Shown: piece after piece, positions 1 through 8,423 of the stretch
Position numbering within the stretch: position 1 is the stretch's first letter
How the letters are laid out: each line of letters opens with the position of its first letter
NCBI GenBank assembly: GCA_044368415.1
Contig: JBIPLJ010000051.1
Coordinates: 1 to 30,331 of the forward strand
Direction of reading: 5' to 3'
DNA length: 30,331 nucleotides
Source: UBA4615 sp044368415
Lineage (GTDB): Bacteria; Pseudomonadota; Gammaproteobacteria; Burkholderiales; Burkholderiaceae_E
Notes under the pieces: generated by a model
What the model was told of the DNA's origin: nothing
The model's input: the letters and a program-made list of their open reading frames with translations, nothing else
The model's database searches: none
Position numbers and translations under genes: made by a program

Positions 1-31
1 ACCGTCGAAGCTGAGGGCGACCATGGTGTCT

Positions 32-54
32 ATCGGCCGGCTTCGCCGGCCGAT
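32..54. repeat. Perfect 10-bp inverted repeat with a 3-base loop
   Basis: ATCGGCCGGC, then TTC, then the exact reverse complement. The closing pair and loop give a stable hairpin, but neither side carries a T-run, so it is not a canonical intrinsic terminator. It lies in the gene-poor 1-344 region downstream of the importer operon. Confidence 0.6.
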
Positions 55-220
55 GCCCGTCGGACGCCCGCGCGAGACGGTGCGGCCCAGTCGGTGCACA
101 ACGGCCTGAAGGGCAGCGACGCCGAGAGACGTGGGTGCGCTCGCCGGCGTTCGTGCGGAGAGGGTTCGGGTCCCGCCGAAGGGTGTGGTGGGGAGTGTTC
201 GCACACCACCGTGGTCTCGC

Positions 221-301
221 CCGTCGTCGCCCGGGGGCGGGCATCGCGGAGTGTGAGGCCACAGGGTCAGCGCAGCGATGCCCGCCCCCGGGTGGCGACG
301 G
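221..301. repeat. Long inverted repeat (27-nt arms) downstream of the codA-like gene
   Basis: Arms 230-247 and 275-292 are perfect 18-base reverse complements (CCCGGGGGCGGGCATCGC). Pairing extends outward to 221-247 / 275-301 with only two G-T positions. The loop is about 27 nt. The repeat starts about 44 nt past the stop codon of the minus-strand operon, so it could act as a 3' stabiliser or a factor-dependent terminator, although no U-tract follows on the minus strand. The rest of 1-344 shows a smaller GGTGTG/CACACC inverted pair near 182-208 and no open frame that looks coding. Confidence 0.6.
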
Positions 302-344
302 GCCGCGCCGACCGTCGACAGGCCGACGGACCGACGCGCGCGGA

Positions 345-1661
345 TCAGCGCCGGTGCAGGAAGTCCACTTGCCCCGGCCGCCCGTCGAGGTGCAGGGTCG
401 ACGTGGCGGGGCGCTGCTCCGCCACGACCCGGCCACGGCGCACCACCGCGAGCCGCGTGGCGCGCAGCCGGATCGCCTCGATCGGATCGCGAGCCTGCAG
501 CAGCACCATGTCCGCACGGCAGCCGGGAGCCAGGCCGTAGCCCTCGAGACCGAGGATGCGCGCCGGCGTCTCGGTCACCGCGTCGAAGGCCGCGCGCATA
601 CCGGCCTGGCCGGTCATCTGCGCGACCTGCAGGCCCATCGAGGCGACCTCGAGCATGTCGCCCGAGCCCAGCGGGTACCACGGGTCCATCACGCAGTCGT
701 GACCGAAGGCGACCGGCACGCCGGCGGCCATCAGCTCGGGCACGCGGGTCATGCCGCGACGCTTAGGATAGCTGTCGTGCCGGCCCTGCAGCGTGATGTT
801 GATCAACGGGTTGGCGATCGCGGCGACCCCGGCCTCGGCGATCAGCGGGATCAGCTTGGACACGTAGTAGTTGTCCATCGAGTGCATCGAGGTCAGGTGC
901 GAGCCGGTAACCCGGCCCTGCAGCCCGAGCCGGCGCGCGTGGTATGCGAGGGTCTCGATGTGGCGCGACAGCGGATCGTCGGACTCGTCGCAGTGCATGT
1001 CGACGCGCAGCCCGCGGGCCGCCGCGAGCTCGCACAGCAGGCGCACCGATTCACGGCCGTCCTCCATCGTCCGCTCGAAGTGCGGGATGCCGCCGACCAC
1101 GTCGACGCCGCGATCGAGCGCGCGCTCGAGCAGCTCGAGCGCGGTGAGTGGACACGACGGGTCGTCGCGCCGCGGCTCGTAGCGCAGCACGCCGTCCTGC
1201 GGGAACGCCACCAGCTGCAAGTCGAGGTAGGGCGCGACGCGGCGCTTGACTTCGAGCAGCGCATCGACGGCGAGCAGCCGCGGATCGGAGGTGTCGACAT
1301 GGCTGCGGATGGCAAGCAGGCCGCGGGCCACCGCCATGTCGCAGTACATAAGCGCGCGCTCGACGATCGCCTCCTGGGTCAGGTGCGGCTTCAACTCTCC
1401 CCACACCGCAATGCCCTCGAGCAGCGTGCCCGACTGGTTGAGCCGCGGCAGGCCGAGCGACAGCGTCGCATCCATGTGAAAGTGTGCGTCGACGAAGGGC
1501 GGGCTGAGCAGCATTCCGGCTGCGTCGATCTCTCGCCCGGCGGCAGCGCCCGCCAGCACCGCATGCGGCTCGAGCGCCTCGATCCACTCGCCGCGCACCG
1601 CGACGTCGATGCCGATGCGCCCGTCGGGCAGCGAGGCGTTGCGAACGATCAGGTCGAACAT
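345..1661 (-). CDS. codA: Cytosine deaminase-like amidohydrolase
   Basis: A predicted 438-residue metal-dependent amidohydrolase that should deaminate cytosine or a related nucleobase in the cytoplasm. The landmarks match the CodA family: the HxH metal pair at H60/H62, a VAFPQ substrate segment at 151-155, a HCDE motif with H223 and E226, GSH at 253-255, and GHDxxxDPWYPLG from 320 with the catalytic Asp at 322. Length fits the family (about 430). A short insert after the FPQ segment (about 161-171) is the main visible difference. The ATG at 1661 lies 2 nt after the stop of the upstream permease, so it is the last gene of the BMP importer operon. This suggests the importer delivers its substrate or a precursor. 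The symbol rests on motif resemblance; another aminopyrimidine or purine substrate is possible. Confidence 0.82.
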   Translation of the reverse strand: MFDLIVRNASLPDGRIGIDVAVRGEWIEALEPHAVLAGAAAGREIDAAGMLLSPPFVDAHFHMDATLSLGLPRLNQSGTLLEGIAVWGELKPHLTQEAIVERALMYCDMAVARGLLAIRSHVDTSDPRLLAVDALLEVKRRVAPYLDLQLVAFPQDGVLRYEPRRDDPSCPLTALELLERALDRGVDVVGGIPHFERTMEDGRESVRLLCELAAARGLRVDMHCDESDDPLSRHIETLAYHARRLGLQGRVTGSHLTSMHSMDNYYVSKLIPLIAEAGVAAIANPLINITLQGRHDSYPKRRGMTRVPELMAAGVPVAFGHDCVMDPWYPLGSGDMLEVASMGLQVAQMTGQAGMRAAFDAVTETPARILGLEGYGLAPGCRADMVLLQARDPIEAIRLRATRLAVVRRGRVVAEQRPATSTLHLDGRPGQVDFLHRR

Positions 1662-1663
1662 GT

Positions 1664-2608
1664 TCAGCGCTCCCCTTTGCGGTAGGGCTTCATCAAGGCC
1701 TGCGGATAGGCAGCCCGGCGCGCGACCAGCACCAGCGCCAGGATCGACAGCAGGTAGGGCACCATCAGCCAGAGCTGGTAGGGCACCTCGCTGCCGGCGC
1801 CCTGCTGCAGGCGCAACTGCATCGCATCGAAGCCGGCGAAGAGCAGCGCGCCGACCAGCGCCTTGCCCGGCCGCCATGAGGCGAACACCACCAGCGCCAC
1901 ACACACCCAGCCCCGGCCGTTGACCATGTTGAAGAAGAAGGCGTTGAAGGCGGCGAGCGTCAGGAACGAGCCCGCCACGCCCATCAGCGCCGAGCCCGCG
2001 ACGATCGCGGCGATCCGCGTGCCCGCCACCGGAACGCCAGCGCTCTCGGCCGCGGCCGGGTTCTCGCCGACCATGCGCAGCGCGAGCCCCGCGGGCGTGC
2101 GGTACAGCAGCCAGCCGACTGCGGGCACCAGCGCGAAGGCCAGCAGCGCGAGCGGCGTCTGCGCGGCCAGGATCGGACCGATCAGCGGGATCGCGTCGAA
2201 GGGCGCGCCGATACCGGTGAAGGGCTCGACGGTCGGCGGCGTGCTGACCTTGGGGAAGCCGACCCGGTATGCGTAGTACGACAGGCTGGTGGCGAACAAC
2301 GTGATGCCGAGCCCCGAGACATGCTGCGAGAGCGCGAGCACGACCGTCAGCACGCCATGCAGGCCGCCGAGCAGCGCGCCGACCAGCGCCGCAGCCAGCA
2401 CCCCGCCCCAAAGACCCGCACCGTGGAAGGCGGCGAACCAGCCGGCGAAAGCCCCCGCGACCATGATCCCCTCGATGCCGAGGTTGAGCACGCCCGCGCG
2501 TTCGCACAGCAGCACGCCGAGCGTGCCCAGTACCAGAGGCGTCGCGATGCGCAGCACCGCGATCCAGAAGTTCGCCTGCAGCAGCGTGTCGACGAAGTCG
2601 CCCAGCAT
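1664..2608 (-). CDS. BMP-family ABC transporter permease, second subunit (NupQ/YufQ-like)
   Basis: A 314-residue integral membrane protein with about eight to ten hydrophobic segments. It includes the conserved ERAGVLNLGIEGIM stretch near the N-terminus that marks permeases working with BMP (PnrA-like) binding proteins. A GxNPxAAESAGV stretch in the second half is the cytoplasmic coupling region that contacts the ATPase. It should form the membrane channel with the permease encoded just upstream. The start chosen is the ATG at 2608, 2 nt after the stop of that upstream gene. Reading further upstream would only extend into the neighbour's coding sequence. Family assignment is strong; the substrate (nucleosides or nucleobases) is inferred from the family and the adjacent deaminase. 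Confidence 0.88.
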   Translation of the reverse strand: MLGDFVDTLLQANFWIAVLRIATPLVLGTLGVLLCERAGVLNLGIEGIMVAGAFAGWFAAFHGAGLWGGVLAAALVGALLGGLHGVLTVVLALSQHVSGLGITLFATSLSYYAYRVGFPKVSTPPTVEPFTGIGAPFDAIPLIGPILAAQTPLALLAFALVPAVGWLLYRTPAGLALRMVGENPAAAESAGVPVAGTRIAAIVAGSALMGVAGSFLTLAAFNAFFFNMVNGRGWVCVALVVFASWRPGKALVGALLFAGFDAMQLRLQQGAGSEVPYQLWLMVPYLLSILALVLVARRAAYPQALMKPYRKGER

Positions 2609-2610
2609 GC

Positions 2611-3672
2611 TCAGCGCCACCGGATACGGTACTGCGCGAGCAGGGTTGCCACCAGCATCGCGAGCAGCGACACCGACACGATCACGTCGGCGATGTAGCT
2701 CGGCACCGCGACCTCGCGGCTCATGCTGTCGGCGCCGACCAGCATGCCGGCCACGAACACCGCAGCGGCGATGACGGCAAGCGGATGCAGTGCCGCCAGC
2801 ATCGCGATGACGATGCCGGCATAGCCGTAGCCCGGCGACATGTCGAGCGTCACGTAGCCGGTGCGCCCCGCCACCTCGGAGACGCCGGCCAGGCCCGCGA
2901 GCGCGCCCGACAGCAGCGCCGCCCGCAGCAGCACGCGGTCGATCGGCACGCCGACAAAACGCGCGGCCTCGGGGCTCGCACCGACCGCACGCCATTCGAA
3001 TCCCCAGGTGGTGAAGCGCTGCACCGCCCACACGAGCACCGCCAGGCCGACCGCCCACAGCAGTCCGGCATGCACGCGCGACTTCTCGAGCAGCCGGGTG
3101 AACTCGAGCTCCGGATTCAACCCCACCGACTGCGGCCAGCCCATCGCGCCCGGATCCTTCATCGGACCGTCGAGCATCCAGGAGACGAACAACAGGACGA
3201 CGAAGTTCATCAGCAGCGTCGTCACCACCTCGTCGACGCCGAAGCGGTTGCGCAGCAGCGCGGGGCCCGCGACCAGCGTGGCGCCCGCGGCCATGCCGGC
3301 GGCCACCATGCCGAGAAAGAGCAGCGGCAGCGGCGCGTCGAAGCCGCTGCCGTCGTGCAGCCCGCCGATGGCCACTGCGGCCAGCGCGCCGAGGTAGAGC
3401 TGCCCTTCGGCGCCGATATTCCAGAAGCGCGCGCGGAATGCGACCGCGGCGGCCAGGCCGGTGAGCATGAGCGGCGTGGCGCGGGTCAGGGTCTCGGTCA
3501 GCGCGAACCGCGATCCGAAGGCCCCGTCGAAGAGCAGCGCATACATGCGCCCCACCGGCGCGCCGGCCCAGGCGACCAGCAACGCGCTCACCGCGAGCGT
3601 GACCGCCACCGCGACGAGCGGCGCCACGAGCATCGCCGTGCGCGAGGCAGTCTCACGCCGCTCGAGCCGCAT
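2611..3672 (-). CDS. BMP-family ABC transporter permease, first subunit (NupP/YufP-like)
   Basis: A 353-residue polytopic inner-membrane protein. A hydrophobic N-terminal segment is followed by a long periplasmic portion and the FRARFWNIGAEGQLYLGA motif typical of the larger permease of this transporter class. The coupling sequence VGASPEAARFVGV lies in the second half, parallel to the equivalent stretch of its partner. The ATG at 3672 overlaps the end of the ATPase gene by 20 nt, which points to translational coupling. Together with its partner it should carry a nucleoside-like ligand across the inner membrane. Confidence 0.88.
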   Translation of the reverse strand: MRLERRETASRTAMLVAPLVAVAVTLAVSALLVAWAGAPVGRMYALLFDGAFGSRFALTETLTRATPLMLTGLAAAVAFRARFWNIGAEGQLYLGALAAVAIGGLHDGSGFDAPLPLLFLGMVAAGMAAGATLVAGPALLRNRFGVDEVVTTLLMNFVVLLFVSWMLDGPMKDPGAMGWPQSVGLNPELEFTRLLEKSRVHAGLLWAVGLAVLVWAVQRFTTWGFEWRAVGASPEAARFVGVPIDRVLLRAALLSGALAGLAGVSEVAGRTGYVTLDMSPGYGYAGIVIAMLAALHPLAVIAAAVFVAGMLVGADSMSREVAVPSYIADVIVSVSLLAMLVATLLAQYRIRWR

Positions 3673-5215
3673 CGGCGCCCTCCTTCGCGTCGGCGCCCAT
3701 CATCGCCAGCCCCAGCGTCGCAGTCGTCCAGTCGGCGACCGGCCGCGCCGCAGACAGCCGGCCCTGCGAGATCACCGCGATCCGGTCGGCGAGCGAGAGG
3801 ATCTCCTCGAGCTCCTCGGAGATCAGCACGATGCCTGCGCCCGCGCAGGCGGCCTCGAGCAGCTTCGAATGGATCCAGGCGACCGCACCGACGTCGAGGC
3901 CCCAGGTGGGCTGGTCGGCGATGATGAGGCGCGGCGCGCGCGAGAGCACCCGCCCGAGAATCAGCTTCTGCATGCTGCCGCCCGAGAGCTGGCGGATTGG
4001 CTGCTCGAGCCCGCGACAGCGCACGCCATAGTCGGCGACGATGCGGGCGGCCGCCTCTCGTATCGGGCCGCGCTCCACCAGCCAGCCGCCGCGCGCGTAG
4101 GGCGGAGAGCGGTAGTGCTCGGCGACGGCATTCTCGGCGACGCTCGCCTCGGCGATGGCGCCGAGGTGGTGGCGGTCCTCGGGCACGCGCCCGACGCCTG
4201 CAGCAATGAAGGCCGCCGGGCTCGCGGCGAGCGGCGCACCCGCCACCCGAAGCTCGCCCGAGGATGGCGCGCGCAGCCCGCAGAGCAGCTCGGCGAGCGG
4301 CTGCTGACCGTTGCCGGCGACGCCGGCGATCGCGACGATCTCGCCCGGGCGCAGCTCGAGGGACACCCGGTGCAGCAGCGTACGCGCGCCCTCGACGGCA
4401 TCGACCCCGCGCAGCGAGAGCACGGAAGGTGCCGCGGCAGTGTCGGGTCGGCGCACGCGCGCCGCGCGGACCGGCTGCGCGACCTCGCGCCCCACCATCA
4501 GTCGCGCGAGCGCCGAGGCGTCGGTGCCCGCGGCCGGCAGCACCGCCTCGAGCCGCCCCTGGCGCAGCACCGCGACGCGATGGCTGGCGGCCAGCACCTC
4601 GCCCAGCTTGTGCGAGATGAAGACGATCGACAGGCCGGCCGCGACAAAGGCGCGCAGCGTTGCGAACAGCCGCTCGCTCTCCTGGGGCGTGAGCACCGCG
4701 GTCGGCTCGTCGAGGATCAGGATCCGCGCGTCGCGGTAGAGCGCCTTGAGGATCTCGACGCGCTGCCGCTCGCCGATCGACAGGTCGCCGACCCGCGCGT
4801 CGGCATCGACCGTCAGCCCGAAGCGCGCGGCGAGGCCGACCAGCTTGGCGCGCGCCGCCGCGCGACGCGATACCGGCCACCACCACGGCTCGACGCCGAT
4901 CAGCACGTTGTCGAGCACAGTCAGGTTGTCGGCCAGCGTGAAGTGCTGGTGGACCATGCCGATGCCGGCGGCGAGCGCCGCCGCGGGATCGCCCGGCGGC
5001 AGCGGCGCGCCGAAGGCCTCGACCGTGCCGGCATCGGCCACGTAATGGCCGAACAGGATCGACACCAGGGTGCTCTTGCCAGCGCCGTTCTCGCCGAGCA
5101 GCGCGAGGACCTCGCCGCGCGCGAGCTCCAGCGAGATGTCGTCGTTGGCGAGCAGCGAGCCGAAGCGCTTGGTGATGCCGGTCAGCCGCAGGACCGGCTC
5201 GGCGCGCCCGGTCAC
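3653..5215 (-). CDS. BMP-family ABC transporter ATPase with two nucleotide-binding domains
   Basis: A 520-residue double ATPase of the RbsA/NupO type that powers the importer. Domain 1 has an intact Walker A (GENGAGKST, residues 41-49), a Q-loop, the signature LSIGERQR and Walker B ILILDEPT. Domain 2 is degenerate, as usual in this class: its P-loop reads GVAGNGQQ without the lysine, the signature is LSGGSMQK, and Walker B is IIADQPT with Gln where the catalytic Glu would be. So one ATP site is expected to be weak or inactive. I chose the GTG at 5215, 4 nt after the stop of the binding-protein gene, because homology begins seven residues later. An ATG at 5278 in the same frame would overlap that gene by 59 nt. 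Confidence 0.88.
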   Translation of the reverse strand: MTGRAEPVLRLTGITKRFGSLLANDDISLELARGEVLALLGENGAGKSTLVSILFGHYVADAGTVEAFGAPLPPGDPAAALAAGIGMVHQHFTLADNLTVLDNVLIGVEPWWWPVSRRAAARAKLVGLAARFGLTVDADARVGDLSIGERQRVEILKALYRDARILILDEPTAVLTPQESERLFATLRAFVAAGLSIVFISHKLGEVLAASHRVAVLRQGRLEAVLPAAGTDASALARLMVGREVAQPVRAARVRRPDTAAAPSVLSLRGVDAVEGARTLLHRVSLELRPGEIVAIAGVAGNGQQPLAELLCGLRAPSSGELRVAGAPLAASPAAFIAAGVGRVPEDRHHLGAIAEASVAENAVAEHYRSPPYARGGWLVERGPIREAAARIVADYGVRCRGLEQPIRQLSGGSMQKLILGRVLSRAPRLIIADQPTWGLDVGAVAWIHSKLLEAACAGAGIVLISEELEEILSLADRIAVISQGRLSAARPVADWTTATLGLAMMGADAKEGADAARAA

Positions 5216-5219
5216 CGCG

Positions 5220-6233
5220 TCACTTGACGTTCGGCTTGGGCTGGTTGTCGTCGACCTTGACGGTGAACTTGCCATCATAGATCGCGCGCTCGCGGTCTCG
5301 GACCGTCTTCACCAGGTCGGCCGGGATCTTCGACTCGAAGGTGCCGAGCGGCGACAGCGCCGAACCCTTGTACTTCATCGTCGAGAACTGGCCGTAGTCC
5401 TCGGCCTTGAACTTGCCGCCCTTGACCGCCTCGAGCGCGCGCTCGATGGTGGGCTCCATGTTCCACAGCGCCGAAGCGACCACCGTCTCGGGGTACTTGT
5501 CCTGGGTGTCGATGACGTTGCCGATGGCGAGCTTGCCGCGCTCCTTGGCCGCGTCGGACACACCGAAACGCTCGGCGTACATGACGTCGGCGCCCTTGTC
5601 GATCATCGCGAAGGCCGCCTCCTTTGCCTTGGGCGGGTCGAACCACGAGTTGATGAAGGTGACCATGAACTCGACCTTCGGATTCACCTCCCTGGCGCCG
5701 GCCATGAACGCGTTCATCAGACGGTTGACCTCGGGGATCGGGAACCCCCCCACCATGCCGATCTTGCCGGTCTTGGACAGGCCGCCGGCGATCATGCCGG
5801 TCAGGTAGGCCGGCTCCTGGATGTAGTTGTCGAACACCGAGAAGTTCGGCGCCTGCGGCTTGCCCGAAGAGCCCATCAGGAAGGAGATCTTCGGATAGTC
5901 CTTGGCGACCTTGCGGGCCGCAGCCTCGACCGCGAAGGACTCGCCGACGATGAACTGCGCGCCCTTCTCGGCGAACTGGCGCATCACGCGCTCGTAGTCG
6001 GCGTTGGCCACGCTCTCGCTGAACTCGTAGTCGATCGCACCACGATCTTTTGCGGCGTTCAGCGCCTTGTGGATCCGGCTTACCCACTGCTGCTCGACCG
6101 GCACGGTGTAGACCGCGGCGACCTTGATCTTCGACTGCGAGCGGGCGGTCATCGGCACGCCGGCTGCGGACAGGACGCAGGCCGACACAGCGGCGGACAG
6201 GACGGCACGGCGGGCGCGCGGAGTGGTGTGCAT
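5220..6233 (-). CDS. BMP-family (PnrA-like) substrate-binding protein
   Basis: A 337-residue periplasmic binding protein that should capture a nucleoside or related ligand for the ABC importer encoded downstream. Residues 1-32 are an export signal. It has an RR pair followed by a hydrophobic core, so Tat export is possible, and VSAC at 16-19 resembles a lipobox, so a lipoprotein is also possible; the two cannot be separated by eye. The mature part starts KIKVAAVYTVPVEQQW and carries the BMP-like segments VANADYERVMRQFAEKGAQ and GGFPIPEVNRLMNAF. It is the first gene of the operon, with a GAGG-type ribosome site a few bases before the ATG and a clear -10 box upstream. The ligand is not known from sequence. 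Confidence 0.88.
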   Translation of the reverse strand: MHTTPRARRAVLSAAVSACVLSAAGVPMTARSQSKIKVAAVYTVPVEQQWVSRIHKALNAAKDRGAIDYEFSESVANADYERVMRQFAEKGAQFIVGESFAVEAAARKVAKDYPKISFLMGSSGKPQAPNFSVFDNYIQEPAYLTGMIAGGLSKTGKIGMVGGFPIPEVNRLMNAFMAGAREVNPKVEFMVTFINSWFDPPKAKEAAFAMIDKGADVMYAERFGVSDAAKERGKLAIGNVIDTQDKYPETVVASALWNMEPTIERALEAVKGGKFKAEDYGQFSTMKYKGSALSPLGTFESKIPADLVKTVRDRERAIYDGKFTVKVDDNQPKPNVK

Positions 6234-6262
6234 CAGGGACCTCGGGCGGAGCGGGAACGCCG

Positions 6263-6268
6263 ATTATA
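6263..6268 (-). promoter_or_regulatory. Probable -10 box for the BMP importer operon
   Basis: The minus strand reads TATAAT, a perfect consensus -10 element, about 30 nt upstream of the binding-protein ATG. No convincing -35 hexamer lies 16-18 nt further upstream. The sequence ATAATCGGCGTT at this point recurs exactly at the fba promoter. Confidence 0.5.
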
Positions 6269-6336
6269 GAGACGGGGCAGTGCATGCGGCGAGCCTGCGC
6301 GTGGTCCCTGGCGCGGTCCCCGGCCCGCGCGCCGGC

Positions 6337-8325
6337 TCAGTCCACGACCGGTGTCTCGGAGCGCACCGCAACGGGTGGCGGGCGCACCAGATCGAGCGGC
6401 CGGGACAGCGAACGGCGCACCAGCTCGCGCCAGGTCGCCCCGATCCCGCGCGTATCGAGCCGGCGGGCGCGCAGCGCCAGCATCAGCGAGAGCGTGAAGC
6501 TGACCGCGAGGTTGGTGACCGCGATCAAGACGACGCCGATCGCCCCCAGCACGATCGGCTGCCAGGTGAGATGAGCCCAGAGCACCGTCCCCGCCATCCC
6601 GAGGTTGGCGGACGCAAACGCCACGTGCCGGATGTCGAGCGGCAGGCCCGACAGTGTGCCGAGCAGCGTGACGCCGCCGAGCATGCAGCCGAAGAGAAAG
6701 TTGCCTGCGAGCGCGCCGAAGTTGTGCTCGACCCAGGCACCGACGGCCTGAGCGCGCCGCTCGCCCACGACCGCGACCAGCAGCGGCATGCGCGCGACCC
6801 GTCGCGGCAGCCGGTGGAACACCGCGAGGTTGTCGCAGTATCCGGACACGATACCCGCGAGGAACAGGCACACGCCGGCGATCGCCGCGTAGAAGATAGT
6901 CAGGCCGAGGGGATCGAGCTGGTCGAGCAGCGCGGCGGACTTCTCGGGCGAGGCCGGCGACCAGCCGGTGGCCGCGAGCAGGCCCCAGGTGAGCAGCACC
7001 GCCAACGGCAGCGCGACGCCGACATTGCCCAGCACCGCAACGAACTGGCTGCGCACCACCTGAACCAGCAGCTCGGCGACCCGCGGCATCCAGGCCCGCT
7101 CGCCGCCTGCGCCCTGCCCGGCATCGACCTCGGCGACGATGCGGGCGGCGGTCATCGCCGGCTGCTTGGTCGCGACCGTGCCGTGCAGCAGTTGGATCAG
7201 CACGAAGCCCAGGCCGTAGTTCAGCGACACCAGCACGCCCTCCACAAGCGGCGGCGCGTGCATCGCGGTGATCAGCACCTTGGCGATCGCCATGAACGCA
7301 ATGAGCACGCCGCCGACCGCGGCCGAGCGCAGCATCGCCCACCAGTGCGCGCGGTCGGCGGCAATGTAGTGCTCGCCGGTGCGCCCGGCGTGCTCAGTGA
7401 TCTCGAGCGCGGCGAGCTCGGTGCTCTTGCGCCACACCGAGCGCAGGCTGGTCTCGTCGGCGCAGGCCCGGACCTGGTGGCGAAAGAAACGCATCCACGC
7501 GGTGTTGCGCTGCGCGCCGGGCTGGGTGAAGTCGAGCAGATCGAGCAACAGCTCGAGCCGGTCGACGATCTCGGACAGGCGCTGCAACTTGAAGGTCAGC
7601 GACACGGTGACGCCGGTGCGCCGGGTGTTGCGCCGGATGCGCCGGACCACGTCGCGGCACTGATGCAGCATCACGCGCACCGGCCGGTCGTCCTCGGCGG
7701 GCTGCGCGTCGCCGGCGACGAGGGCGGCGCTCCAGCCGTCGATGTAGGCACGCACAGCGGGCTGCTGTTCGAGGAACGGCGAGGCCGCGCGCTGTGCGTC
7801 GGGATCGATTCGCGAGATGGCCGGATCGACGCCGGCCGCGGCGATGCGCGCGGACAGCACCTTGAGCGCCTCGAGCATCTCGGCGGCGAGCCGCTGGCGC
7901 GCGGGCGCCGGCATCGTGCCCACATCCAGCAGCCGGGCCAGGCGCTGCCAGCGGTCGCCGGGGATCGACAGCGCCCAGGAGGCCGCCGCCGGGGCGCCGA
8001 ACAGGCGCCGCGCCCAGTCCTTGAGCTGGTCGTCCTCATGGTCCTCGGGCAGCAGCCGGAGCATCGCACGGTGCCGCAGCTCGGCGCCGAAGCCGTCTGG
8101 TGGGGCGACGCCCAAGTCGGCGAAGAAGCCGACGTGCTGGGTGCCGGCGACGATTGCGGCAAAGCGGCCGGCGAGCGCGTTGCGTTCGGCGTCGTCACGC
8201 TCGACGCCGTCCAGCCAGGCGTCGAAGCGCGCCGCCGCACCGGCAGTCCAGGTCCGGTCGCGACCTCGCAGGCGGTGTACGAGCGCCACCAGCGCGGAGG
8301 GGTCGAGGGGAGCAGAGTCGGTCAT
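6337..8325 (-). CDS. SpecificRecomb-family (Gcr-type) polytopic membrane protein
   Basis: A 662-residue protein that I recognise as the family usually labelled 'site-specific recombinase, Gcr'. Residues 1-325 are a largely helical soluble region with many Arg and Leu. From about 328 onward there are roughly six to eight hydrophobic segments (for example 331-355 and 363-382), including HNFGALAGNFLFGCMLGG and ASANLGMAGTVLW. No serine- or tyrosine-recombinase catalytic motif is visible, so the recombinase name looks unsupported and the protein is better described as an inner-membrane protein of unknown function. The ATG at 8325 was preferred over an in-frame GTG at 8367 because it gives a compact start; neither has a strong ribosome site. 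It is a single gene between the importer operon and a diguanylate cyclase. Confidence 0.8.
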   Translation of the reverse strand: MTDSAPLDPSALVALVHRLRGRDRTWTAGAAARFDAWLDGVERDDAERNALAGRFAAIVAGTQHVGFFADLGVAPPDGFGAELRHRAMLRLLPEDHEDDQLKDWARRLFGAPAAASWALSIPGDRWQRLARLLDVGTMPAPARQRLAAEMLEALKVLSARIAAAGVDPAISRIDPDAQRAASPFLEQQPAVRAYIDGWSAALVAGDAQPAEDDRPVRVMLHQCRDVVRRIRRNTRRTGVTVSLTFKLQRLSEIVDRLELLLDLLDFTQPGAQRNTAWMRFFRHQVRACADETSLRSVWRKSTELAALEITEHAGRTGEHYIAADRAHWWAMLRSAAVGGVLIAFMAIAKVLITAMHAPPLVEGVLVSLNYGLGFVLIQLLHGTVATKQPAMTAARIVAEVDAGQGAGGERAWMPRVAELLVQVVRSQFVAVLGNVGVALPLAVLLTWGLLAATGWSPASPEKSAALLDQLDPLGLTIFYAAIAGVCLFLAGIVSGYCDNLAVFHRLPRRVARMPLLVAVVGERRAQAVGAWVEHNFGALAGNFLFGCMLGGVTLLGTLSGLPLDIRHVAFASANLGMAGTVLWAHLTWQPIVLGAIGVVLIAVTNLAVSFTLSLMLALRARRLDTRGIGATWRELVRRSLSRPLDLVRPPPVAVRSETPVVD

Positions 8326-8423
8326 CGAGCGGGCATTGGGAACGGCGCGCGGCGATCGATGCCGCACGTGCCGGCGCTCGAGCTTAACCCGGAAGCGGGG
8401 CCACCGCCGAAGCCCCTCGGCGC

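Noticed and set aside
1..24. A minus-strand ATG at position 24 reading MVALSFDG off the left edge, possibly the start of a neighbouring gene
   Set aside because: Only eight codons are visible and there is no clear ribosome site, so it cannot be supported.
135..1685. A long open frame on the plus strand opposite the cytosine deaminase gene
   Set aside because: High-GC antisense shadow: Arg/His-rich, no recognisable motif, fully covered by a well-supported minus-strand gene.
3653..5215. Missing Walker A lysine and catalytic Glu in the second ATPase domain as a sign of a broken gene
   Set aside because: This asymmetry is normal in RbsA/NupO-type double ATPases.
5216..5278. Upstream ATG for the ABC ATPase at 5278
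   Set aside because: It would overlap the binding-protein gene by 59 nt and adds a Ser/Thr-rich stretch without homology; the GTG at 5215 fits better.
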